From UBA12191 sp964422295 (GTDB lineage Bacteria; Planctomycetota; UBA8108; UBA1146), in contig CAYRAM010000033.1 of the NCBI GenBank assembly GCA_964422295.1, positions 1 through 25,267 on the forward strand: DNA of 25,267 nucleotides. The letters run 5' to 3'. Under the pieces are notes generated by a model that saw nothing but the letters and a program-made list of their open reading frames with translations, searched no databases and was not told the origin of the DNA. Shown here in pieces: positions 1-7,693 of the stretch (its first letter is position 1; each line of letters starts with the position of its first letter). The position numbers and the translations under genes were made by a program.

Positions 1-46
1 CACACGCTTTCCAAGCGTGCTCCTTAAGCCACTCGGACACCTCTCC
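1..46 (-). tRNA. tRNA-Ser (anticodon GGA), 3' part cut off by window edge
   Basis: On the minus strand the segment starts GGAGAGGTGTCCGAGTGG, the typical bacterial class II tRNA-Ser 5' end. It continues through the D arm into an anticodon stem (CACGC) with loop TTGGAAA, which places GGA at positions 34-36. The variable arm, T arm and acceptor 3' strand lie beyond base 1, so the gene is incomplete here only because of the window boundary. It lies about 195 bp downstream of another tRNA-Ser on the same strand. The spacer between them shows no gene that I can support. Confidence 0.9.
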
Positions 47-241
47 GAATTGCGACTCGCTGCTCCAATGAGGGAAACCCCTCAAAATCGCATTCAATGG
101 CGTTTCACAGCTTCAGTAGTATCACAATTTTCGCAGAAATTGCCAACAGATCATCCCAGGAAACACTGCCAAGCCATGCGAGGAAAGCATCGAGATTCCC
201 GGTCGAAACCCTCCGCTGTGAAATTCCGCAAAACTCAAAAT

Positions 242-331
<90 letters not shown>

Positions 332-375
332 GCTCAAAGGTCCGTTCTACACCGTGAAGGAAGGCGGGATCAAGA

Positions 376-843
376 TCAGTCCCCCTCTTTCCCGCCATAA
401 CGCGGCTGGCCGTCGCGAATCTCGCGGAAAAACTCCTTCAACATCCCGGCGGCTTCCTCTTCCAGCACTCCCCCCTGCCACACCACATCGTGGTTGAACA
501 ATCCGGCTTGAAAGAGGTCTATTTTTGAATCCACCGCACCCCACCGTGAGTCACTCGCTGCAAAGACCACGCGCTCAATTCTCGATTGCAAGATTGCCCC
601 GGCACACATCGGGCACGGCTCAAGGGTGCTGTAGAGGGTGCAATTCTCCAACCGCCAACTGCCGAGCGCTTCTGCCGCCTGGCCGATGGCGAGGATTTCC
701 GCATGGGCGGTAGGATCCTGAAGTGTTTCCTTGGCGTTGCGTGCCCGTGCCACCAACCCCTTTTCCGGGTGCACGATGATGGCTCCGACCGGAACCTCCC
801 CCTGATCCGCAGCGGCGCGGGCTTCCTGCAATGCCTGGAGCAT
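376..843 (-). CDS. tadA: tRNA-specific adenosine deaminase TadA
   Basis: TadA deaminates A34 of tRNA-Arg(ACG) to inosine in the cytoplasm, allowing one tRNA to read CGU, CGC and CGA. The 155-residue product has the cytidine/deoxycytidylate deaminase zinc site: H47-A-E49 (zinc ligand and proton shuttle) and P-C77-P-M-C80 (zinc ligands). It also has the family segment GEVPVGAIIV near the N-terminus. Length is normal for TadA (150-170). The start is uncertain. ATG 843 is the first ordinary start in frame, but it aligns with a methionine about 8-12 residues inside TadA homologues. The best Shine-Dalgarno (AGGAGG, 908-913) lies upstream of an in-frame ATC at 900-898, and a CTG is available at 873-871. 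The tRNA-Arg(ACG) gene, its substrate, lies just upstream on the same strand. Confidence 0.95.
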   Translation of the reverse strand: MLQALQEARAAADQGEVPVGAIIVHPEKGLVARARNAKETLQDPTAHAEILAIGQAAEALGSWRLENCTLYSTLEPCPMCAGAILQSRIERVVFAASDSRWGAVDSKIDLFQAGLFNHDVVWQGGVLEEEAAGMLKEFFREIRDGQPRYGGKEGD

Positions 844-907
844 CGAACGAAGATCCGCATCTTCGTCACGCAGCCAAGAAACTCCCGTTACATCGTCGAT
901 GGGACGA

Positions 908-913
908 CCTCCT
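908..913 (-). promoter_or_regulatory. Shine-Dalgarno AGGAGG pointing to a non-ATG tadA start
   Basis: The minus strand reads AGGAGGT here. It lies just inside the open tadA frame, after the in-frame TGA at 918-916. Seven bases later comes ATC (900-898), in frame with tadA. No ATG, GTG or TTG occurs in frame between this site and ATG 843. Either ATC is used as a rare start, CTG 873 is used with the weaker GGGAG upstream of it, or ATG 843 is used without this site. Confidence 0.45.
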
Positions 914-987
914 GTTCAGGGATCAAATGTATCCCGGAGCAATCGGAGCAACCGGGGCAGCAGGGAGAGAAGAGGGGGGCAAAAAAG

Positions 988-1061
988 TACGCCGGGGAGG
1001 ATTCGAACCCCCAACCTCCTGATCCGTAGTCAGGTGCTCTATCCAGTTGAGCTACCGGCGC
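988..1061 (-). tRNA. tRNA-Arg (anticodon ACG), substrate of TadA
   Basis: The minus strand gives a 74-nt cloverleaf. The acceptor arm GCGCCGG pairs with CCGGCGT, so the terminal pair is G1-U72. The D arm is GCTC/GAGC. The anticodon stem CCTGA/TCAGG encloses loop CTACGGA, which gives anticodon ACG. The T arm has loop TTCGAAT. The discriminator is A; CCA is not encoded and the next bases are CTTTTTT. The gene lies between scpB (35 bp upstream) and tadA, all on the minus strand. Since bacterial tRNA-Arg(ACG) needs A34-to-I34 editing, it is the expected substrate of the neighbouring TadA. Confidence 0.96.
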
Positions 1062-1096
1062 ACAAGCAGGAAATGGTAGCCCTGTGGTTCAGGCTG

Positions 1097-1954
1097 TCAA
1101 GAAGACCCGTCGTCGTCGCTGACCCAATCATCGCCGAGAAAATCGGCCTGATCTGCCTGATCCGCTTTCTGACCCGTTTCCTCGCCCCGTGACGCTTGAT
1201 CACCATTTTTCGGTGCAGTTTTCGTCTTCTCGGTGGCCCTCGAAGGGAGACTTGTCGAGGAATCACTCACCGGAGCATCGGCATCCTCATCTCCGGCGCT
1301 TTCTCCCCCCTGGATAATCTCGTCAAGAATCTCCAGGCCCCGGTCCGAACCCTGATCCTTGAGACGACTCGGCTCCGGTAGGGATTCCAGTTCCGATAGT
1401 CCGAACAACTCCAGAAATTCGGTGGTTGTTCCATAGAGCAGGGGTCTGCCGACACTCTCATCCTGACCAGTGATGCGGATCAGGTTCCACTCCATCAGAT
1501 TTTTGAGGATGGGACCGCAGGAGACGCCACGGATCTGTTCCAAGTCTGCCCTTTTGACCGGCTGCCGATAGGCGATCACCGCAAGTGTTTCAAAGGCAGC
1601 CGAACTCAAGCGAATACGGCGCCCCTCTCCGCGAAGACGGGCAACGTACGGCGCAAAATCGGGTTTAGAGAGGAGTCGAATCCCGGCTCCATCTTCGTGG
1701 AGAAGAAATCCCCGGGGGGAAGTCAGATACTCCGCCTCCATCTCCAACAGGGCCTCTCGTACCGCTCCCTTGGGGGCTTCCCTCAACATCGCCTGCAATC
1801 GACGTCTGCTGACAGGCTCCGGTGAGGCAAACAGAATCGCCTCGATCGTGCAGCGCAACCGATTACCCGTTAGAGGAAGGATCTCCGAAACCTCTCCATC
1901 GTTTTGGCTGAGTTCCACTTCGGGAGGGACTCCTTCTTCTTCGCGCGAAATCAT
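1097..1954 (-). CDS. scpB: Segregation and condensation protein B (ScpB)
   Basis: ScpB is the winged-helix subunit that, with the kleisin ScpA, regulates the SMC condensin during chromosome segregation. The core aligns from CTIEAILFASPEPVSRRRL through SSAAFETLAVIAYRQPVKRADLEQIRGV to LLYGTTTEFLELFGL, all typical of the tandem winged helices of ScpB. An acidic, Ser/Lys-rich C-terminal tail of roughly 90 residues ends in DDDGSS; such tails vary in the family. I chose ATG 1954 because GAGG lies 6 bases upstream. A GTG at 2017 overlapping the upstream stop (TAGTG) would add 21 mostly basic residues and has weaker ribosome-binding support. scpA is not in this window. The gene follows the PPIase lipoprotein gene, probably in one operon with galE. 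Confidence 0.92.
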   Translation of the reverse strand: MISREEEGVPPEVELSQNDGEVSEILPLTGNRLRCTIEAILFASPEPVSRRRLQAMLREAPKGAVREALLEMEAEYLTSPRGFLLHEDGAGIRLLSKPDFAPYVARLRGEGRRIRLSSAAFETLAVIAYRQPVKRADLEQIRGVSCGPILKNLMEWNLIRITGQDESVGRPLLYGTTTEFLELFGLSELESLPEPSRLKDQGSDRGLEILDEIIQGGESAGDEDADAPVSDSSTSLPSRATEKTKTAPKNGDQASRGEETGQKADQADQADFLGDDWVSDDDGSS

Positions 1955-2016
1955 GCGATGCCTCGATTTCTTCCCACCTGGTAACCTCTTCAAACCACAT
2001 TTCGCAGCGACGATCA

Positions 2017-2994
2017 CTACCTACGAAAAGCCTCGGGATCAACACTGACCGGAACCCTGAGTCGCAGACTCTCTTCCACCGCAAGCACTTCCGCATCGGT
2101 CGGAGGAGCGCTTCGCAACTCAGCCAACAGCGTATCCCTGACTTCAGCGTAGGGTCTGGGTTGCTTCTCTTCCACCACCCTGAACAGATGCCAACCAAAA
2201 TTTTCTTCCCGAATCGGACCGTAGACTTCTCCCCGACGAATCGAGAAGAGTTGATAAAAGAGAGGCTGACCCGACAAATCACTCTCCCTCAACCACGCCT
2301 CCCCGATCCTGGGCTCAAAGGAGGGACGCAGCCCCGGGGGACGCTCCAGGATCTCTCCGATCCCAAATCCCTTGCGCCAACGTTCGCCCACTCGAGCAAC
2401 CCATTCACCGTGACGATCCAACTCTTCTTCTCGAAGATCACCGAAGGGAAATGCCAGATGCTCGACTTTGCGCCGCGGCTCTTTCCATGTCTGACGCCAT
2501 AGTTCCAGAATCTCGTCTTCCAGAATTTCCCGTTTGGCGGAAACCACCTTCTGGATCAACAAGGCTTGGCCAATTTCACTGACCAACTCTCGGCGCAGGT
2601 CCAGTTCTGTCAATCCGCGGCGATCCAGCTGACGAGTCGCTTCCCTGCGTTCAGCCGGGGTCGAACCCAAAATCGATTCGATACGGCGATCCACCTCTGA
2701 CAGAACCTCCTCTGCCAAGATGGACACTCCCATTCGTTCCGCCTCTGCAGAAAAGAGTGCCTCTCGAATCAGTCCGTTGAGCGCTCTGGGACCATAATAT
2801 CGGTCGAGAATTCGACCCTCTAATTCGCCGGATGTGATTTCGACACGACCGACAGTTGCCAATACCCGGCCGGAAGTGTTGGTGGATCTCGCCTTCCCTC
2901 GACTTTCAGCAGTCGTTTCACAAGCGGAGAGACCCAAAACCATGACGGTCAGACACAGCCAACAGAAGATGGAATGAGCCGTGGAAATTCCCAA
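2017..2994 (-). CDS. PpiC/SurA-like peptidyl-prolyl isomerase lipoprotein
   Basis: This is a 325-residue exported protein, probably a periplasmic folding chaperone or parvulin-type isomerase anchored to a membrane by lipid. The N-terminus is a hydrophobic signal ending in lipobox L22-S-A-C25. A SurA-N-like helical region follows (GRVEITSGELEGRILDRYYG onward). The C-terminal part contains the typical end of a parvulin fold: GEVYGPIREENFGWHLFRVVEEKQPRPYAEVRDTL. The start is TTG 2994, supported by AAGGA six bases upstream within the end of galE. The signal n-region has no Lys or Arg, which is odd, and no better start was found. The stop overlaps the optional GTG start of scpB. The parvulin core before the conserved tail is divergent, so catalytic activity is uncertain; a chaperone role alone is possible. 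Confidence 0.8.
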   Translation of the reverse strand: MGISTAHSIFCWLCLTVMVLGLSACETTAESRGKARSTNTSGRVLATVGRVEITSGELEGRILDRYYGPRALNGLIREALFSAEAERMGVSILAEEVLSEVDRRIESILGSTPAERREATRQLDRRGLTELDLRRELVSEIGQALLIQKVVSAKREILEDEILELWRQTWKEPRRKVEHLAFPFGDLREEELDRHGEWVARVGERWRKGFGIGEILERPPGLRPSFEPRIGEAWLRESDLSGQPLFYQLFSIRRGEVYGPIREENFGWHLFRVVEEKQPRPYAEVRDTLLAELRSAPPTDAEVLAVEESLRLRVPVSVDPEAFRR

Positions 2995-2996
2995 AT

Positions 2997-4202
2997 CTAT
3001 TCCTTGTCCTCGTCGTAGTGACGCAGGATTTCCACCAATTGGGTTGTCGAGATCAATCCCATCTCAACCATGCAAAGGCCCATCATCTTGTGGCCTCGTC
3101 CTTCCGCACTGATGCGCTCCTGCTCCACCAGAACTCTCTCTACATCCTGTTCCGTGACGAAACCCAATTGGACCGCCAATTCGCCAAAGCGACTTTTGTG
3201 CCCTGGCATTTGTCGAAAATCACTTCCGTAACCTCCAGGGTGTGTCCGATGCCATCGCCATGCGGTCTCTACGATGAAGTCGAGTTCACTGTTCTCCGGT
3301 TTCCACCCCAACAAAGATGCTGCTTTGGAATTCGATGCCAACAAAACAGCAGGATCCCCATCCCTTCTGCCTTCTTCACGCACTTCGAAGTCACATCCTG
3401 TGACTTTCTTGGCAACATCAATAACTTCACGGACACTTGCACCTGTTGCAGAACCGAGATTGATCGATTCTCCTGCCAAGTCCTCGATTTGATCGAGTGC
3501 CATGAGATGAGCACGAGCGATATCCGTGACATGGACGAAGTCGCGGATGCAACTGCCATCTCGGGTATCCCAATCGGATCCAAAGATCGTGAAATGGTTT
3601 CTATGGCCCAATGCGCACTGGAGAAGCAACGGGATCAGGTGGCTCTCCTCCCGGTGGTCCTCGCCGATCAATCCGGATGCATCCGCACCAGCAGCATTGA
3701 AGTATCTGAGGCAGACGTGGCGTAGATCATGCATCTTCGCCATCTCGATCAGAGTCTCTTCGATCAACTTTTTTGAATCGCCGTAGGGGTTTACCGGCTG
3801 CATGGGGTGATCCTCAGGGATCGGCACGACATCCGGATCGCCATAGACCGCTGCGGTCGATGAGTGGACCAAATTGGTCACCCCACCCTCCAACATCGCA
3901 GATACGAGATTGAGGGTGCCTGCAAGATTGTTGTGGTAATAGAGACCGGGATTTTGAACCGATTCCGGCACACTGCATGAGGCGGCAAGATTGAAGACCG
4001 CATCAAAGTCATGGGATTCAAACACCGATCTGAGCACACGGGGTTGATGCAAGCTTCCCTCGACCAACTCGACATCTGCGATCGATTCCCTGTGTCCTGT
4101 TCTGAGGTCGTCGAGGACGACCACTTCATGACCGGCCCTCAAGCTCTCCAGAACACAATGACTGCCGATGTAACCGGCACCACCGACAACGAGGATTTTC
4201 AT
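2997..4202 (-). CDS. galE: UDP-glucose 4-epimerase with extra C-terminal MshEN-like domain
   Basis: GalE interconverts UDP-glucose and UDP-galactose using bound NAD, supplying galactose for surface polysaccharides. The extended SDR fold shows G7-GAGYIG-S14 (NAD binding), S115-T116 and Y140-GDSK144 (catalytic Ser/Thr and YxxxK), LRYFNAAGAD, and GSDWDTRDGSCIRDFVHVTDIARAH. The epimerase ends near residue 330, its usual length. It is followed by about 65 residues beginning KSRFGELAVQLGFVTEQDVERV and ending MMGLCMVEMGLISTTQLVEIL. This resembles the two half-repeats of the MshEN / type II secretion ATPase N-terminal domain (LGELLV..G.IT..QL). The fusion is continuous in one frame with no stop. ATG 4202 has GGAG four bases upstream. 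It is divergent from rph across 142 bp and is probably first in an operon with the PPIase lipoprotein and scpB. Confidence 0.93.
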   Translation of the reverse strand: MKILVVGGAGYIGSHCVLESLRAGHEVVVLDDLRTGHRESIADVELVEGSLHQPRVLRSVFESHDFDAVFNLAASCSVPESVQNPGLYYHNNLAGTLNLVSAMLEGGVTNLVHSSTAAVYGDPDVVPIPEDHPMQPVNPYGDSKKLIEETLIEMAKMHDLRHVCLRYFNAAGADASGLIGEDHREESHLIPLLLQCALGHRNHFTIFGSDWDTRDGSCIRDFVHVTDIARAHLMALDQIEDLAGESINLGSATGASVREVIDVAKKVTGCDFEVREEGRRDGDPAVLLASNSKAASLLGWKPENSELDFIVETAWRWHRTHPGGYGSDFRQMPGHKSRFGELAVQLGFVTEQDVERVLVEQERISAEGRGHKMMGLCMVEMGLISTTQLVEILRHYDEDKE

Positions 4203-4344
4203 GCTTCTCCAATCCCTCTTGGCCTCCCAATCAAGATTCTATGGGTAAATCACCGGGATGTCGCCCTTCTCAATCGACATGTTGTAAGATCGGCATGGAC
4301 CGGAGGGATCTCCAATCGACCCTCGCCATTCAGGGAGAGAGACC

Positions 4345-5058
4345 ATGAGACAGAACCGTGATGATCGTGTTCCCCGTTCCGTCACCATCGAAACCGGGGT
4401 GATCCCCGGAATCGATGCGAGCGTTCTATACCATGCCGGGAAAACGACAATTTTATGCGTGGCAAAAATGGAAGAGGGAACCCCCCGTTGGCTCAACGGG
4501 CCCAGCGGCTGGGCAACCGCGGAATACCAGATGGCTCCGTTTTCAGTGACCCCGCGCTTGGAGCGACAGGCAGGAAGCACCGATGGGCGCAGCCTGGAAA
4601 TTCGTCGCTTGATCAGCAGGGCCATCCGCGGCGGGCTCGATCTGGGGCTGATGCCCGGATATTCACTGCGCCTCGATTGCGAGGTCCTGCATGCCGATGG
4701 TGGGACCCGAACCGCATCCATCAATGCGGCCACTGTCGCCATGGGGCTGGCGATCGAATCCGCGTTGGCGAGCGGTATTCTGGCAGCAGATCCTCGCAGG
4801 GATCAGGTGTTGGCGATCAGTGCGGGAATTGTCGACGGCAAGATCTTGGTAGACCTAGAATACTCGGAAGACAGTCGAGCGGACGTGGATCTCAATCTGG
4901 TGGGCACCCTGAGGGGAGATCTCATCGAGATCGCCGGTGGCTGTGAGGGCATGGCAATTCCCGTGGAGACTCTGAATCAGGTCCTTGAGGCTGCCCGCGA
5001 TGGAATCGATCAATTAGGTGCAGACTTGGCCCCCCACCTGAGAGCGGTAGTGGATTGA
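4345..5058 (+). CDS. rph: Ribonuclease PH
   Basis: RNase PH is a phosphate-dependent 3'-5' exoribonuclease that trims tRNA precursors down to the CCA end. The 237-residue product covers the whole RNase PH fold: R-x-V-T-I-E-x-G near the start, KTTILCVAKMEEGTPRWL, GWATAEYQMAPFSVTPRLERQA, RSLEIRRLISRAIRGGLDL, LDCEVLHADGGTRTASINAA (phosphate and catalytic region) and VDLEYSEDSRADVDLNLV. It is complete and normal in length. ATG 4345 has AGGGAGAGAGACC directly upstream as ribosome-binding site. RNA maturation fits the context of rdgB downstream and the tRNA genes nearby. It is separated from rdgB by 179 bp in which I see no gene. Confidence 0.97.
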   Translation: MRQNRDDRVPRSVTIETGVIPGIDASVLYHAGKTTILCVAKMEEGTPRWLNGPSGWATAEYQMAPFSVTPRLERQAGSTDGRSLEIRRLISRAIRGGLDLGLMPGYSLRLDCEVLHADGGTRTASINAATVAMGLAIESALASGILAADPRRDQVLAISAGIVDGKILVDLEYSEDSRADVDLNLVGTLRGDLIEIAGGCEGMAIPVETLNQVLEAARDGIDQLGADLAPHLRAVVD

Positions 5059-5237
5059 GTGGGATCGGCGAATTCTTTCACAAAGATGTCGATTCGAATC
5101 GTGGCCAGTGAGCCTCATTTAAGGCATGGCCCTCCCGTTCCAATCCGGGTCGCCTTGCTTCACCGAGGGGGGTTTCGTACCATCAGCCATGGATTCGGGA
5201 AACTTCCTGAATACAGCCCCAGATCCAAATCGGAGAA

Positions 5238-5879
5238 ATGTTGAATTCCCAACCCGAGCGCCCACTCCTGATCGCCTCAGGAAACCCCAACAAACACCGG
5301 GAAATCAGTCAGGCACTGAATCTTTTCGGAAATCGGGTAATGACCCCCGGAGATCTCGCTGAGACTCTCGGTGATGCGCCCGACCCGGAAGAGAATGGCA
5401 AAACCCTGCTGGAAAATGCCATCATCAAAGCGAGCGAATTTTCCCGGTGGAGTGGCCTGATGGCATTGGCGGATGATACCGGTCTCTTTGTGACCGGTCT
5501 CGATGGTGATCCCGGGATCTATTCGGCCAGATACGCCGGGGAAGATGCGTCCTTTTCCGACAATATCGAAAAAGTGCTCACGAGCCTCGATGACAGGGAG
5601 GGCGCATCACGAGAAGCATACTTTTCTTGTGTTCTGGCTCTTTGCGATGGGGACGAAGTGATCTTGAGTGTCGAGGGGAGGTGCCCGGGAGTCATCACGG
5701 AGTCCCCCCGGGGAGAGGGCGGTTTCGGATATGATCCTGTCTTCTTGCCAGATGGGGAGTCCCTGACCTTCAGCGAGATGAGTCCCGAAGACAAAAACCG
5801 AATCAGCCATCGAGGATTGGCAGTACGGCAATTTTCCCACTTGTTCGCATCGACGCTGACTCAAGGGGAAAGCTCATGA
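5238..5879 (+). CDS. rdgB: XTP/dITP diphosphatase (RdgB/HAM1 family)
   Basis: This enzyme hydrolyses dITP, ITP and XTP to the monophosphate plus pyrophosphate, keeping deaminated purines out of DNA and RNA. The 213-residue protein has the family landmarks in order: IASGNPNKHREI (nucleotide-binding loop), ENAIIKASEFS, ALADDTGLFVTGLDGDPGIYSARYAGE (metal-binding acidic region), GEGGFGYDPVFLPDGESLTFSEMSPEDKNRISHRGLA (substrate recognition). ATG 5238 has CGGAGA just upstream. Its stop overlaps the lepA start as ATGA, implying translational coupling. The rph-rdgB neighbourhood is common in bacteria. Confidence 0.96.
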   Translation: MLNSQPERPLLIASGNPNKHREISQALNLFGNRVMTPGDLAETLGDAPDPEENGKTLLENAIIKASEFSRWSGLMALADDTGLFVTGLDGDPGIYSARYAGEDASFSDNIEKVLTSLDDREGASREAYFSCVLALCDGDEVILSVEGRCPGVITESPRGEGGFGYDPVFLPDGESLTFSEMSPEDKNRISHRGLAVRQFSHLFASTLTQGESS

Positions 5880-7693
5880 GTTATCCCATCGACAAAATCC
5901 GCAACTTCTCCATCGTCGCTCATATCGATCACGGCAAGTCGACCCTTGCTGACCGTCTGTTGCTTCGAACCGGGACGATTACCGAGCGGGAGTTTCGAGA
6001 TCAACTCTTGGACGACATGGAACTGGAACAGGAGCGGGGAATCACCATCAAGGCGAAGACCGTTCGCATGGAGTACACGGGGGATGATGGCGAATCTTAT
6101 CAACTCAACCTGATTGATACCCCGGGTCACGTTGACTTTGGGTATGAAGTTTCCCGAAGTCTCGCTGCATGCCAAGGAGCACTTCTCGTCGTCGACGCGG
6201 CGCAGGGGGTTGAGGCACAAACGGTCGCCAATGCGTTTTTGGCCCTGGAAGGTGGGTTGGAGATCATCCCTGTGATGAACAAGATCGACCTGACTATGGC
6301 GCGTCCCGATGAAATCGACGAGGAGTTGAATCAGACCTTTGGTATCAAATCGGGGGAAACGATTCGCTGCTCAGCCAAAACGGGAGATGGGATCGATGAA
6401 CTCCTGGAAGCGATCGTAACCTTCGTTCCACCACCTGATTCTCCCCGTGAATGCCCTCTGAGGGCATTGATCTTCGACTCACACTACGACGAATACCGCG
6501 GAGTGATCGTTTACATTTGCGTCAAGGAGGGAAGACTTTCCAAGACGGACGACATCCTGCTGATGTCGACAGGGCGGTGGTACTCCGTGGATGAGGTCGG
6601 CGTCTTCAAACCGGGAATGCAAGCGGTCGATACCCTTGAAGCGGGGGAAGTGGGTTACTTTTTCGCCAGCATCAAAACCATTCACGACGTCAAGATCGGA
6701 GATACGGTGACGACCCGGGTCGGAAGAGCCACAGAGTCTCTCCCCGGATTCATGAATCCGAACCCGATGGTCTTCTGTGGTACCTACCCCACCGAGAGCG
6801 GGGATTACGAAAACCTCCGTACTGCGCTGGAAAAATTGTGGCTGAATGACCCCTCTTTCTCCTTTCAGCCCGAGTCCTCAGATGCACTGGGATTCGGATT
6901 CCGGTGCGGATTCCTCGGACTACTGCATATGGAAATCGTTCAAGAACGACTTGAAAGGGAATCGGGCATTGAAGTGGTTCAGACCGCCCCCACAGTGACC
7001 TACGAAATCCTCCACAAATCTGGGGAGGTCACACACATCGACAGCCCCAGTCAACTTCCCGATGTGATGCTCATCGATGAAGTCCGTGAGCCGATCGTGG
7101 AAGCCAACATCATCATTCCGGTGGAGTACATCGGTGCCGTGATGAAACTGATGGATGAAAAGCGCGGGGAGTGGAGAAAAACGGATTATCTGTCACAAAC
7201 CCGTGTTCAAATGACCTACCAGGTTCCATTGGCTGAAATCATCGCAGATTTCTACGACAAACTGAAATCGAATACACGAGGCTACGGCACCCTGGATTAC
7301 CAATTTTCCGAGTATCGTGCGGATCAACTGGTCAAACTCAACATCCTCGTCAATGGTGATTCGGTCGATGCTCTCAGCATCATCGTCCACAAAGAAGTCG
7401 CCGAACGCCGCGGACGATTACTTCTCAAGAAGTTAAAGAAAGTCATTCCCCGACACATGTTCCAGGTTCCCCTGCAAGCTTCCATTGGCGGTAAGATCAT
7501 TGCCCGAGAAACGATCAGGGCCCTGATGAAAAACGTCACAGCAAAGTGCTACGGCGGGGACATCAGCCGAAAACGTAAACTCCTAGAGAAGCAAAAAGAG
7601 GGCAAGAAAAGAATGAAGCAGATCGGCAGTGTCGCCATTCCCCAAGACGCGTTCATGGCGGTCCTTCGCCTTGACGAAGAGGATAAGAAGTGA
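5876..7693 (+). CDS. lepA: Elongation factor 4 (LepA), translational GTPase
   Basis: LepA binds the ribosome and has been linked to back-translocation and to initiation or ribosome biogenesis. The 605-residue protein is full length. The G domain begins IRNFSIVAHIDHGKSTLADRL (P loop), then GITIKAKTVRM (switch I), DTPGHVDFGYEVSRSL (G3) and NKIDL (G4). Domains II to V follow, and the LepA-specific C-terminus is present (KRKLLEKQKEGKKRMKQIGSVAIPQDAFMAVL). Its start overlaps the rdgB stop by 4 bp and its stop overlaps the lepB start, so rdgB-lepA-lepB look translationally coupled. The lepA-lepB pairing is widespread. Confidence 0.98.
   Translation: MSYPIDKIRNFSIVAHIDHGKSTLADRLLLRTGTITEREFRDQLLDDMELEQERGITIKAKTVRMEYTGDDGESYQLNLIDTPGHVDFGYEVSRSLAACQGALLVVDAAQGVEAQTVANAFLALEGGLEIIPVMNKIDLTMARPDEIDEELNQTFGIKSGETIRCSAKTGDGIDELLEAIVTFVPPPDSPRECPLRALIFDSHYDEYRGVIVYICVKEGRLSKTDDILLMSTGRWYSVDEVGVFKPGMQAVDTLEAGEVGYFFASIKTIHDVKIGDTVTTRVGRATESLPGFMNPNPMVFCGTYPTESGDYENLRTALEKLWLNDPSFSFQPESSDALGFGFRCGFLGLLHMEIVQERLERESGIEVVQTAPTVTYEILHKSGEVTHIDSPSQLPDVMLIDEVREPIVEANIIIPVEYIGAVMKLMDEKRGEWRKTDYLSQTRVQMTYQVPLAEIIADFYDKLKSNTRGYGTLDYQFSEYRADQLVKLNILVNGDSVDALSIIVHKEVAERRGRLLLKKLKKVIPRHMFQVPLQASIGGKIIARETIRALMKNVTAKCYGGDISRKRKLLEKQKEGKKRMKQIGSVAIPQDAFMAVLRLDEEDKK

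Noticed and set aside
3018..3725. Plus-strand frame of 235 codons opposite galE
   Set aside because: It is antisense to a clear GalE coding region, is rich in Cys/His/Ser as expected for a shadow frame, and has no ribosome-binding site.
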